Shown here: positions 26,110 to 38,544 of the stretch, one piece after another
Layout of the letters: each line of letters starts with the position of its first letter
Numbering within the stretch: position 1 is the first letter of the stretch
The notes under the pieces: generated by a model
Databases searched by the model: none
What the model saw: only the letters and a program-made list of their open reading frames with translations
Told to the model about the DNA's origin: nothing
Origin: Theocolax elegans
Taxonomy: Eukaryota > Arthropoda > Insecta > Hymenoptera > Cerocephalidae
NCBI GenBank assembly: GCA_026168455.1
Contig: CM047431.1
Span: forward strand, 43,837,466-43,901,465
Reading direction: 5' to 3'
DNA: 64,000 bases
Position numbers and translations under genes: made by a program

Positions 26110-27214
26110 GGAGAATCGAGACACCGAGCTGCCGCGCATGAAAAGATATCCACGCGGAAGCTCGAAGCATTTATTCCGACGCCGGATGATTAATGCGACC
26201 TCGGTTTTACGCTGTAATTAGAGGCTACCAAGCAAGGCCTTCCCTCGGCTTCTCTTTATTTTTTGTTCCTTCCTGGGTTGACTGTCGCGAGGCAAAGTTC
26301 TCTTCGTGCTCTCGATATATAAACCCGATATACTGGAAGAAGCGGATACTCGGTGTATTTTCCCGCATCCTCGTGTGCATCAACCCACCAAAACGTCAAG
26401 GTGACACGTCGTGCATATTTTATTGCTAATCAAACCGAGATAATTGAATACTCGTGGCAAATATGCCTTATTCTTATTTTATGGACCCTCGACGCATAGA
26501 TCAATAAACTATATTTCTGCAGTTAAATTCTGAATTCGACGTAAAGTATATTATATATATATATAACTGTGCGATATTAAACACGGGAAAAGCATCATAA
26601 ATCTTAGGAGGAGTGGTCTGGGTAAAACTATCCGAGTATTCAAAATAAGTTGAAAAAGCAGTAGTTAACTGGTGGGAATTTGGATAAAGAAAAATCTCTA
26701 TTGGACATAAAGGAGAAGAGGAGATTCAGTGAAAGGGCAAGATATATATAAAAGCACGCGATTAATTTTAAAGCTCTCTAAACACAAAACAAGCCTTTCA
26801 GCCAAACCCCTAGAAGGTATAGGCTTCAAGAGAATCTCCTGGCTTGTGCGCCTATGAATCAAGTTAACGTTTCTTCGAATTTACGTGGCGGTGTTTCCTC
26901 GTAAAAGGAACCAGTCTGCCGCAATGAAGACAATCGTCCTGTCCATAAACTTCCCCGCGTCATTTCGCAGTCCCACCGGAAATTTCAACCTCTCATCGTC
27001 GTAAAAACCATCGACCGACCACCGCTGTTTCCTCGCGATACTCTCCCGTACTTCCGTTTAAAGGCTACCCGCTATATCCTCCAAAATATCTCATTCTTCG
27101 AATCATTCTTCCCTTTAAATGTCTCTTTAATACTTATGTGCATCTCGCCTTACGTATCATCTTACTATTTCTATTTTTTATGATTTTTCGTTCATAATAT
27201 TAATCACAGGTAAA
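23736..27214. other. Intergenic DNA, no gene seen
   Basis: AT-rich to about 24880, then GC- and CpG-richer through 26430, with a GC-then-GA microsatellite at 26076-26109. Several overlapping open frames on both strands (24887-25241, 25245-25677, 25885-26139, 26193-26429) have no domain, no signal peptide and no splice context. The CpG-rich block at 26890-27080 has no coding signature. Confidence 0.5.
26076..26109. repeat. GC/GA compound microsatellite
   Basis: A GC dinucleotide run passes directly into a GA run. The GC part is a Z-DNA-prone alternating purine-pyrimidine tract. Confidence 0.95.
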
Positions 27215-27454
27215 TGCACGGAGAAAAATGTTTGATTAATAAATACTATACTTTTTAGCAAAGATGAGACAAACTGTTAAAAATAGAACAATTTCCATAC
27301 TACATGGTAAAATTTATTAGAAACTGTTGCAAAAATCAGTGTTTGCATATTTCATATTTAATTTTGCAGTATAACGATTTTTCTTTTTCCGACAGTTTCT
27401 TCCACCTTTGCTAAAAAGTACAGTAAGTTTTAATCAAACATTTTACCCCGCAGA
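27215..27454. mobile_element. Palindromic MITE with CACGGAGAAAA end
   Basis: The left arm, from GCACGGAGAAAAATGTTTGA to about 27279, is mirrored by the right arm at about 27391-27450, which ends TCAAACATTTTACCCCGCAG. Internal pairing includes ACTTTTTAGCAAAG with CTTTGCTAAAAAGT. The same CACGGAGAAAAAT end occurs in the opposite orientation at 37525-37542, so this terminus is dispersed. Non-coding. Confidence 0.7.
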
Positions 27455-27491
27455 TATGTAAGTATTATACATATAATGTTATTGGAGTAAG

Positions 27492-27626
27492 ATGATGACG
27501 ATGTGTTTGATTCCCCTGGTAATCGTTGTGATTTTAATACTAATTGCATTGGTATTATTACTAATTACACGCTTTAAAAACCTAGTTAAGAAGGTAGCTA
27601 AAATAATTGAACTTTTTATTTCGTAA
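27492..27626 (+). CDS. Candidate 44-residue single-pass membrane micropeptide
   Basis: An ATG-to-TAA frame of 45 codons just downstream of a MITE. The product begins MMTMCLIPL. It has a strongly hydrophobic stretch over residues 5-26 that fits one membrane helix, and then a basic amphipathic tail with five Lys and one Arg in residues 27-38. The stop overlaps an AATAAA signal (27625-27630). This layout resembles small membrane peptides, but AT-rich DNA easily produces Ile/Leu/Val runs by chance. I see no promoter or splice support and recognise no family. A chance frame is at least as likely as a gene. Confidence 0.25.
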   Translation: MMTMCLIPLVIVVILILIALVLLLITRFKNLVKKVAKIIELFIS

Positions 27627-30600
27627 TAAATATTAGTTTATTCGTATAATATAATATAATTATACAAAAGTTCAAAGTTCGGTCGTGCGTGTTGGTTAGA
27701 GGCAAAACTAAAAATGCCGGAAAAAACCCAAAACTCTCTTTCTCTCTCCCTATCTCCGCTCTTTCTTTCTTTTAAATAAAAACAAATACCGGTATTGTTT
27801 TAAAATATTCGCAATTCACTTTGCACTTCCGATCCTTTAATTTACATCTACGAATCAGCCTTTTTTCCCTTACGTGATGCATTTTCCCCTTTCCCAGCAA
27901 CTCTTCGTCTTGCAAGAATGGAAACACTACCCCGAGATACCTTTTCGTTTCTCGTGCTAATAGATTGAAAATCACGACCTTATCGTCCGATCTAGGGTAG
28001 GATGTGCAAGTGCCATAACACGGTTGTTCTCGCGGATGAGATAATTAAGTATTTGATTTTAAATGACTCTTACTGTTCATTAAAATTATTAATTAAAATA
28101 TTTATAAAAAACATGTATTTAGTTACGCGAAGCTGACTAAAAGATACATCGTATCAGATAATAATATTATAAAGTAGTTGTGGCAATAAAAAGGGAAATA
28201 AGAAAACATCAAGATAAACGTGTAAATCAATAGCTTCTATCAAGAGAAGCAATTAGTTATTTCCTTTGGAACCAACTCGAAAATGGGTCGTCGAATATCG
28301 GTGTGGATCAAAAGAGGCTTCCTTGATATAAATTCTAGCTAAATTCTGACCTAGATAGTGAAGGTAGTAATTACAAATTTTGGGCAACGAAATTTCATAA
28401 CAAAGTAGAATATCTCAGATGTCGGTACTCGAATGTCCAAGGAGAGCGGAAAGTTGTCGCGATGGCGGACTTATCGTCCCGAGCCTCGTTGGTAAAATGG
28501 TAACTGCAGGGAGCTCGGTGAATGGACGCTACCAGACAAATGATGTAAGATTCTTTTGGTAAAAGATGCTCCTAATAAAATGGACGGTCCTTTCGGTAGA
28601 TTCCCGTACCCATCCCTCTATCTGCTTTCCCACTACTCTCTTCCCCACCCACTGTCAGGTTCTTTAGCGTTCCTCCGGGGGATGTGCGGTAGCCACTTGA
28701 CGACCTCGCTTTCCACCGCACCGGAAAAGGCTTTCCTTTCAACCGAACGAGCTTGAGCGAGCCTCCCAACGTTTTGCCACCACTCTATCTCCCTCTCTCT
28801 CTTTCTCTCTCTCATCCTCTCGCGGGATCTTTTATGTAAGGTATTTTCTTAAAATTTATCTTTGGATTTTTTTTTCCACTTTCGCCGTATATTCTTTATT
28901 TTTATATTCGCTCTCTCATATTCTACAAAAAGTTGAAATGTTTTTATTTTACATTATTTTAAATCCTTGTTAATAATAAATATTGATATTATTCGTGGGC
29001 AACTGTATGCTGCGTGTATCTCTAAATAATAATTTCTCGACAACGTAGTTTACTGCTACATAAAACTCGAGTGTAATTCATCTAAAGTTTAAGAACACCA
29101 GTGTAACACGTATTTATGTTAAGGAAAAAGATACTTTGGAGTTCTGTGTAAACGTGACGTTTCACCGTAGGCTTTCGAAACGTGGAAAATTGGACCGACT
29201 CGACGTACACGACGCGCCGTTGGCAAAGCCGCGCGAAATTCAAAGGACCAGAAACGCTCCTTTCACACAATTTTCCTGAGGGGGTCTCTCTTTTCACCCG
29301 AGCCGCTTACCGCAACGTCGCGACCATGAAAATTATCGTAAACCACTGAACGCTACCTTTTTCCATATCCATGTATTTTTTTTCTCTCTTTTTGCGAACT
29401 TTGCTCCTTTCAGTTTGTCGCGCGCAGTTACCTTTTGATTTTCAGTCGCCCTCTTTCCGATACGACCCAGGGACCTCTTGGTATTAACGCGCGCATTGCG
29501 TTACCGAGAAATAGTTACGGGGAAATTTTTTTTACTTTTAACCGAGACTTTTATACGTTCTTTGATGTCTCAGTGTTGGCTCTATTATTGTTTTGTGATC
29601 TCGGTAAGGAGTTTGTCAAATTTTAAACGTAACGTCTTTGACGTTGAATATTTCGAGGGCTTGAAATAAAAAAAAAGAAAAAGAAAGAAGATACCGTTTC
29701 ATCTATGCGGCTTCCCTTTATACACGTAAAGAGCAGAATAAAGTAAGTACAAGTTTCATCCTCTTTGGCTTAAACTTGGGAAATTTCAGTAAAGGTTAAG
29801 AAGAGAAGATTCTTACTTATTTTTTAATTACTCGGAAATCACTTCTTTGAAAAAGCGTTTTTCAACATCTTCAAATTAATAAAGAAAAATATTTAACTTT
29901 TAAATGGTAGATTAGTTAGTTAAATTCTATTTCATGTACAAATACAGAGAGTTACGCAATTTAAGGTATTATTCAGTCTATTCTTTTCGATGCAACAAAG
30001 CAAAGGTGAAATGCTGCGTCAGCGGGTTAAAACGATGCAGAGGTAAACTAACACCGAGAGCCGTGTGGGCAGGGTTAAAAAGGGAGAGGAACGGTGGGGG
30101 TAGTTTTAGAATGGTATTACAACATCGTAGACCTCGTTGGCATAGTCGATCTTGCGGAACATTTTAATGACACCTTACCGCAAGCCCGTTTAGCCTTCTC
30201 CTTCACCCGTACTTCACACTCTCCATTGTGAGTCTAGAAAGTTTACGTTTTAACAATGCCAAACGAAATTTTGTTTTTTTTTTTTTGCAAAATGGAATAA
30301 ACGCGTGGTTGCAGTAAACTAAATTAAAGTCTAATAGTTCAAAGATAATATTATCTATCTATGGATTTATATATACAGTAGCAGACGAGTGGAGGTCGGC
30401 AATGCGGAATGATTAGCGATCGTACAATAGACCATTGTGCTGTTTAACCGTGTCGTCCGTTTGCGATCGTGTTAATCGAAGCATCGGGAGGTCCCGCATC
30501 TTCGTGAACGATTTCCTGATAAGCCGGCTCGCTATCAGCTACAGATGATTCGACAGTCGATGACAAATCGAGCTGCGAGGTGACAAAAGCACCTACCGAG

Positions 30601-31413
30601 TCTGGACTAGACAATCCCAAGCTTCGAATACAATAGCAAATAAAACGTTAATCCCATTTAAATATTTGAACATTATTTGCAATTCTTTAAATTAACATAA
30701 CGATATACAAACTTTCAGGCCAAGTACAAGCAGCAAACTATTAGAAAGATATTATTGCTTCAAGCTTTTTTTTTTAGAATCTTGAATTAAAAAAATCAAT
30801 TGTAGCGAAGTTACAGTTTATTCAAGGTCTATGTTGATATACATATAGTAAATAAGTAATTGACCTTGCGGTTAAGAATTCTAATCGAAAAGAATAAATT
30901 CTACAGAACATTAGCAACGAACGTTACATGTACTGTTACATAGTAAAAATTGATAGATTTTGAAATAAATAGCTGTAAACACAGCTGATATTGAAAAAGA
31001 TCTCACTTTCCGAGGTTATAATAACCTTTGAACAAATAAATTCCAATACCTAAAATTTATTTTCGTTTTCTGAAAACATTTCCAGTCTCTACCCAAAATT
31101 TGATGGATTTTAACATTTTGATCCGACCAGTTGACGCGGAATGCTTCATACTATATATATATATATAATTGTAACGAAATTCGTATTCGAATCAGTTTGA
31201 TTGTTACATAGCTATAAATATATAACTTGAGAATGGCATACACGTAATTAAAAAGGCTACTTCTCTTATTAAAAAATAAAAAGGGTATCATCAAAGGAAA
31301 GTGATCTTGCGAGTTAGTTTCCTAAAATCCTTCTCTCGCCTAAAACTCAATTAACCTCCCCGTCTGATTCATTAACAGAATATGAACCGAGCGATAGCCA
31401 GGCAAGAAACAAC

Positions 31414-31450
<37 letters not shown>

Positions 31451-34400
31451 AAAAGGCGGACTCAAAGCAGCAACTCTCTCGTACGCAGAGCAGGAACAAA
31501 GTGTCCTTAATGGCGCAAAAACAAACTCCCGTCGCTGTACGTTTTAGACGGGTGCAAAAGTTGGTACTACTCTCGTGTATATATAGGTATATTTATATAT
31601 ATATATAAGTATATACGCGTATATATACACTTACGGAGTAGCGTCGGCTGTTACGACTGCACGATACAACGTGTGCGCGGATGAACGCGCCCAAACGGCA
31701 AGAAGAAGCGCGCATTTGTCACTCGGCTTTTCTTCCTCACATTCGTCCTTAGTTTTTCCTACCTACTTTTCCCTACTGGATTTAAACCGGATTCCTATAC
31801 TTTTGTAATTGAAAACTGTTGTATATATACACATATACCTTAGTAGAAATCGTATTCCGCATAATAAGTAATGGATAGGTAACGTGTTAGTATAGAATAT
31901 GTGAGAAATCGTCGAAAAATGTATTGCGATGAAACCTACTTTCTCGCATTTTTTAACGCTTTTCGAATAATATTTAAATTTTGTCGCGTTATAAGTTGTA
32001 TTCCAAGTTGTAAACGTAAGTTGTTCTATCCTATTTATTTGGTAAATTTTTTTGTAAATATTGAAAATTTGATGAAAGTAAGTTACATTTATTATACGAA
32101 GACTTTGAACAGTCTACGGAATTTATACGATTTTTTAAATTTACTACGATAAGCAGAATAAAGAAACAATTATTTGTATATTTTGGACTTGTGGTCTAAA
32201 AGAACTATTTAAATAAAGAACCTTTTTCTGCACAGTATATATTAGAAATTTTTACTTTGTACCGAGATTGACATTTATACTTTATATATATAATATATGG
32301 AATTATTTAAATCACTTAATAAACGTTGATATAAAAAAAATTGTTAAAATACAAGCAAAAAGAAGATTAAGGACTAACACTTTATGGATGTTTTCACAAA
32401 TAATAATAACGTATTTCGCATTATACTAAATAATCGTTAAAATGATATCTCGTTCGTTTCAATACCTCGCGAGTGTAGGTTTAGAATATAACTTCCGCTT
32501 TTCGTTTATGCAAAGTCCTCGGCTCGTATCGCCCGGTGTTTACCCCTTTGCAAACCTAATTTCAGCTCGGCTCCGCGAAATACAAAAGAGGGGGGGGGGG
32601 AAGAGGTAGAGAGGTAGAGAGGTAGAGGAAAAAAGACATAGTAGAATAAGGTACGGGCAGAAGTTCTTCCGACAATCCTTTACGACACCACTGGGAGTCA
32701 GTTCCAAGGCGTCTATATATCTCTGGCCCGATAAAAGAAACTACGCTCCCGGAGTCTGGAGGGCAGTGCGAGGAATCGCGAGATGAGGTGGAGAGCCAGC
32801 CCGCGGGATTCTCCTGTATAATACGCCCGTCGTCGTCGTTCGACGCACAATACAACGTCGAGGGACCATATAAAACTACCCGGAACAACCAAAAATAAAT
32901 AAATACCTCGTCTGTTATATAAAAGTACAACTCGGCTATTACAATTATTTACTAATCTATTTACTTCACTTTTTTCTTTCTTCTTCTAGGTTTATTATCC
33001 TATCGTTGCACTAAACAGAAATTTAGTAAATTCAATAAAATATTTGTAACAAATATTTGCTGTAAAGTAATAAATATTTAGTAGTTGCCTAATATACACG
33101 GCACGTTTCTTTCGATTAAAAATTTGTTTGGTTTTAATATATAGTTTCTTAAACATTTATTTGTTTACAGCTATTCGAACAAACATACCTTTTTTATATT
33201 CACTAACATTTGTCTTCAATGTATTATTATGTGCATGCATGTTTATATTGGTTTTTATTTTGTTTATTCGGTGCAGGGAAACACGGTTTGAAATGCAAAT
33301 ACAAACGAATTATATTTATTGTGAAATAAGGTAAGCGGATTGTCGGAGTAATAAGAGACCAAAATCCAAAATAAACAATGTTCTTCTATAATAACGAGTA
33401 ATAGTTTTGTTTCGTAAATGGTATGGACTGTACGAGGGTCTAAATAAGATTATGAAAATTTGGAGTTAGGAAATTCAAAAATGTGGTGCTTCTTAGCTGC
33501 AAAATATTAGAATATATATGTAAAACTACGGTCACTGCTTTAATAAGTTTATCTATTTATTATTTATTTAACGTTCAATTTTCACTGGTTTAATTATATT
33601 ATATACGAAGTGTACAACAACGTGAAACATCCCTAATATTAAATACTTCGAGACGTGATGGAAAATTTAATAAAATAAAATATAATGCATTTTATAATCA
33701 TAAATAAACGTGCAAAAAATATTTCATCAACATTATCGCGAACCCACGTAAAAAATTATTTATTGTTCACATCGAGTAAAAAGATAAGGGGATATAACGG
33801 TAGAGTTAATTTATAAAATGAGTACATCAATCAACGTTTCGTATCGCTGTAACAAAAGAATAGCGAGGTTAACTCCTCGGCGACAGTCACAGAAAAAGAA
33901 AACAACTAGAGAACGAACAAAAAAAAGGAAGAGTAAAAAAAGTATAGAGAGAAGGGAAGATTATGCATCTCAGGGACAGGTTTATCGTTTTGCACGAAGC
34001 GTTGCGTCATTGTCGAGTCTCTCCATACTTCCTCGGCGCGGACACTTTATAATCCATAAATCCGGAAGAGTCGTCCGGCGAAAGTCATACCCCTTACCCC
34101 CCGGGCCAACCCACCAGTCTTCTCAATTTCGTTGCGTCCCTTTGTCCGCCTTCGTTTCGAGGCTTTGTCTCGCAGCTCCTCCGTCGACTTACTTATCGCG
34201 CGAGGAGATCCAAACCGACGGCCAACGGGGGTTCAAACCCCAACAACGAAACAACGCTCTCGCATTGTAACCATCCACGCGACTACAATACACGCCAACT
34301 CTCGTCCGCGTGAGCTTCGCTTCGCTTCCTTCCTTTCTTTCTTTCCTTCTCTCTTTATACTTCCTTTTTTCTTACCACCTCGCTCTCTTTTTCATTTCTA

Positions 34401-37400
34401 ATTAAAATGTACGGTGGGGGTTGCCAGCCTGCTCTCTCGAAAACAATAATCGAGAACCGCCACCTACTCTTACGGGAGTGGAAGAGGCTACAATTGCTTT
34501 GTAAGGGAGCGCTAAGTATTAACTGGACCGATGAAAATCTTTCTTTGTTAGACCGCTTGTTTTTTTTTTTTATTTTTTGGCGCACGCTGTGCTGCTCTAT
34601 ATTGCTTCGCCGAATGAAATACCGGATTTACTCTTCTTTTGGATCGTGGCATAAGCGCACCTTTTTTTTCATCCCTCTGTTAATTATCTTTTTTCCAACT
34701 TTCTCCTCTGACCGGTTAAGCGATGTGAAATTTCGTTTTTAATTTTACTTTTGAAATAATCTTTTGGATACAATTTCACGCTCTTCTTTATCTTATAATA
34801 CACCGCCGTGTCGATCATATCAATCGATCCTGAAAGAACGGTTTCAATGTAGACCAGCAGTTTTTTAATTAAATTTGTTGAAAAATAAATTCGTATATCA
34901 AAAAAAAAATTATACATCCAGTTAATCGAATAAGCTACACAATAGCTATTTTTAATCATTATATTTTATAACATATACGCCTACTATAATATTGTATATA
35001 TGACGATACTGTAAGCTCTTGTTGCTTAATGTTTATTTTACATAAAATTGCTGTATTTTTTAAAATAAATGTAATAATTATCTTTTTTTTGTTCGGATCG
35101 GCACCCAACTTTCAAGACCAGACTCGTTGATTTTCGTTATCGAGTTTTGGTAAGTATATACCTATATCTGTGATTATATACATAAACACAAAGTATCATA
35201 AAGTACGCGATTGATTTAAAGTAAATTTATAGAATTTCTTTATAATTCACATATTAACAATTATAAAATACGTGTCATTTATAGCAAGAATTATTTCTAT
35301 ATGAATTATTATTATTGCTGCAACACTGCTTATAAAATAACTCTATTTTTAATAAATATAATGATTTAATACCTTATAATACCTTCAAATTTCTAGCAGA
35401 CGTGAATCGTGAATATAAGTTATTAGTTCTTAAGTTACATAAAGTTAGTGCGATTATATGTGTTAACTTTAGGATTTGCAAGAAATATCAGGTAATGATA
35501 TACATTGTTTCGTTGAAATACCATAACGATTAGAATCCCACTTACAACCAGCCATATCTAGGGCGTATAACCTATTGACAAAGGCATAACAAGAAAACGA
35601 TTCGTAGAATAGTTAAATTCGAGTGTAACGCATATAACACGACACGACAGGTACAAAGGATCGGTACGTATACCTCGTAGATTTTATACCGAAATATAAA
35701 TCGCCACTCATTTCTTTCCCAAGATATCGATACAATAAAAATCGGATCAATGAGCCCTGTGTGACCCCGGTATAGCCGTATGAATATATTCGCACCTTCG
35801 ACCCGATCATTCGGGGCAAAAAAAAAGGAGGAGGAGGGGGAAGGGTGAGAAAGAGAAAGAGAGAGGTATAGGAGAGCAGAAAGTAGCCGCGGCGTTCCAT
35901 CGGAATAAAAGCGAAGCCGTAATATCAGTGCTGTTGCGCGGGCTTTTACAACCGAGTTTATGTGTATCGAAAGGCGTGCCTTAAGGTACGCGTGAAATGG
36001 AAGTTGCTGCCATTGTTCGGTACGTGCCGATTTTACGGCGAAAAAAATAAAAAACGTCCTACTTTTTTTTCTTTTTCTTTTCTTTACTTTACTCTATTTT
36101 TTCTTCTTTTCGTTACTACGGCAGTTTCCGCGTGAGATTTTAAATTTTACGTTGCCAAATAATTTTCTGTACGAAGATTAACAATCTCGTGAGATTCACA
36201 TACCAGTTTCTTCATTAATTCATCAGCTAAGAAAATTAATTTTTAATGAAAATTTGTAGATAATGTATAAAACGCGTGGATATATCATGTATTTGGCGTC
36301 GAAAGAACTATAAAACAAAAAATAAATTCAGATACGTCATATTCTTGCGTTACGTATCAGGTCGTTTTAGCCCCTTAGCGTTTCGTATGGTTAGTCGGAT
36401 TTGACGATCCCATTAAAACTCCAAGTTGGCCGAGGTCCGAAAACCCTCGTAACGCCCTATCATTCCTGTACCAAGCTCTCTCTCCTATATATATACACAG
36501 GGTTCGTCTTTGTTCCGCGCGTTTATATGCATTTGCGAGCTACGCGACGTCCCGCGTATACCAAGCGCCCTTCGTTTTCTAAGCTCGCGCGCAAACGTAC
36601 ACACTACCTTACCTACTCTTGTTTCTTACATTTTCTTGCTTGCTCTTTCATCAATTCTTAATCTTTTCATTAAAAGGCAAAATACACTGTGATTGGACAT
36701 GCAGTAGTGATTAAACATCCCGATACATTTATATGTAATTATTAAATGCAAATTAAATATTTTCAAGTTCAAATTAAGACATGACTTTCTTCACTATTCA
36801 GTTTGATAATTATATATAACAAATTTTGCAAAGATACTTAGTATTTAGTGGACAAAAATAAATCCAGTTAGTCGAGCAAAAAAATGTTGGTAATAGCGCA
36901 GTCATTGAACACTCGTATGTACTTCGCGATTAAAACCTTTTTAATTGAAATCCGATAACTAATTTTTTATTTTAATAATTATAAGCAACTTTATTACATT
37001 ATTATTTCATACAGCACTTATATTTTTGTCATACAAATGTATTTTTTAACTTATATCAATCTAAAACCTATGACCTATGTACAATAAACAATAATATCTA
37101 AAAAATTATCTAAATATTTAATAATTACATCACGTATATCTTTTTTCGGATAAAATATTAATAATATCGTTATAAAACATTTAACTGTGCAAGAAAATAT
37201 TTAATTTTTTTCTTAATAATTTATGCAGTAAGATTAATTACACGTATGTTCATTACTAATACGCTTTTGTCCAATCATTACAACGTATATAAAATTATGC
37301 CCAATAACTACATCAAATGGATGTTGATAAATATTTATTTTTTTCTGTGCAAAATTGCATTTAATTATTTATTGCACCCGCTTATTCTGATTTTTAAATA

Positions 37401-37461
37401 TTTATATATTTTAATCATATTTTTACATATTTTTACTTATTGTGAAATATATTATGCATCT
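27627..37461. other. Long intergenic or intronic stretch, no gene seen
   Basis: AT-rich DNA alternates with CpG-rich islands (about 28440-28830, 29130-29520, 30370-30610, 31630-31740, 32500-32890, 33970-34340, 35740-36010, 36360-36620). Simple repeats are GA at 31417-31447 and an 11-G run at 32590-32600, plus TA-rich patches near 31580-31630. The island at 33818-34270 has a 150-codon open frame, but its Lys/Arg-rich and Ser/Pro-rich composition follows the local base bias and it has no domain. Nothing here has exon-like structure that I can defend. Confidence 0.45.
31417..31447. repeat. GA microsatellite
   Basis: About 15 uninterrupted GA units. Confidence 0.95.
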
Positions 37462-37545
37462 TAATTGTCGTTTGCCAGTCTGTCTCTTGATTACTCAATG
37501 ACATAGTGATTTTGACTTCCACAACATTTTTCTCCGTGCATGCTA
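37462..37545. repeat. Fragment of dispersed AT-rich repeat
   Basis: Contains GTCTGTCTCTTGATTACTCA, which recurs with one change near 2652-2671, and ends CATTTTTCTCCGTGCATG, the reverse of the terminus at 27215. It is probably one end of a MITE whose other end is decayed. Confidence 0.5.
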
Positions 37546-38113
37546 TAAATTTCCAGAAAAGCAATAAAATCACGATTAAATTTTTAAAATTACGAATAAA
37601 TATAAAATAAAATAGTCTATAGCAATGGTTAAAATTAATAATTAATTGAACACTAAATTTAGCTGATTCTTTTACATTTGCCCCACTCAAAATGTCGATT
37701 CCCAGATCTAGCACAATATACGTAAAGAGTTGTAAAAAGTTATTATCAAATTTCCCGTTTCTTCCTTAAACTTCCAATATTCTGGGTAAAATTGTATATA
37801 ACTATATCGTTAGTAATAATTCGAAGTTAACGATATTTTAATTACGTCATAGGAAAGCGTATCAACTGGTATAGCAGTAGAGGTTATACGACTAGAACAA
37901 ACGTGTAACAAGTTCGAACAAGACGTATGTATATTAGTATAGCGCGCAATACGAATGTTTTAGCGTTGGACGAGACAGGGGCGGAGCCGTTGACTCTGGA
38001 GGTATCGGAACAACGAGTTTATAATCCCTTCTCGTCGTCTAATATTGACTGGTACACAATTATAGGTATTATACATAGAGTGAAACTGGGGGAAGGGGTA
38101 GCCGTTGACAGGG
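37546..38113. other. Upstream region of the zinc-finger gene
   Basis: AT-rich to about 37900, then GC-richer toward the TATA box. An in-frame extension of the zinc-finger reading frame reaches back to an ATG at 37927. I treat it as upstream non-coding sequence because the TATA box lies inside it. Confidence 0.45.
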
Positions 38114-38121
38114 TATATAAA
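38114..38121 (+). promoter_or_regulatory. TATA box of the zinc-finger gene
   Basis: TATATAAA in a GC-richer context, preceded by GGG and followed by CCCC. A start site about 30 bp downstream (roughly 38145-38155) would give a 5' UTR of about 90-100 nt before the ATG at 38245, a normal insect arrangement. Confidence 0.6.
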
Positions 38122-38244
38122 CCCCGCACCGAAATCGGATGGACAGCTAAACCGAGAGTTCACTCGATACGAACTACATCCGATATACAGTTTTGTTGTA
38201 ATCGACGCTCGATCAGGAACGGCAAGTACTACTTACTAGTTGCC

Positions 38245-38544
38245 ATGGAACGTTACGCTTTGGAAGAAGGCGGTGAATTCGAAGGTGAAATCATTACTAC
38301 CAGTTGCAGAAATGTAAATTTCTTGTGCGGCGGGGAAGTTCAAGAGTTTGTCGTCGATTACGAGGCGAACGATAATATCGTTGAAGGAAGAAGACCTAGG
38401 AACGCAGTACCTCCACGGAACGCACCGCAAGCTTTACTGCTGAGGAAGGGCCGCGTACGTCCTTACGGTTGCCCCTTGTGCGAAAGGAGCTTCAAATTCA
38501 GAAGCCACTTGATCGCTCATCTTCGATCGCACAACAACGAATAG
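38245..38544 (+). CDS. Small single C2H2 zinc-finger protein
   Basis: A 99-residue product with one classical C2H2 finger at the C terminus: Cys76, Cys79, His92 and His96 in C-x2-C-x12-H-x3-H spacing, with Phe83 and Leu89 as core residues. The N-terminal half is acidic (MERYALEEGG start) and residues 49-72 are Arg/Pro-rich. I chose this ATG because it has a strong context (TTGCCATGG) and lies about 125 bp after a TATA box. The frame stays open back to an ATG at 37927, which would give 205 residues, but the TATA box would then be inside the coding sequence. AATAAA at 38768-38773 follows a 3' UTR with a CGT/CCT-rich repeat. A lone finger usually binds DNA weakly or mediates protein contact. It may be a nuclear regulatory protein, but I do not recognise the family. 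It could also be the last exon of a larger gene. Confidence 0.65.
   Translation: MERYALEEGGEFEGEIITTSCRNVNFLCGGEVQEFVVDYEANDNIVEGRRPRNAVPPRNAPQALLLRKGRVRPYGCPLCERSFKFRSHLIAHLRSHNNE

Noticed and set aside
34225..34241. GGGGGTTCAAACCCC, like a tRNA T-arm
   Set aside because: No acceptor, D- or anticodon arm can be built around it; it is a simple palindrome.
33818..34270. 150-codon plus-strand frame, basic then Ser/Pro-rich
   Set aside because: No domain, no splice or promoter context, and overlapping frames of similar length in the same island.
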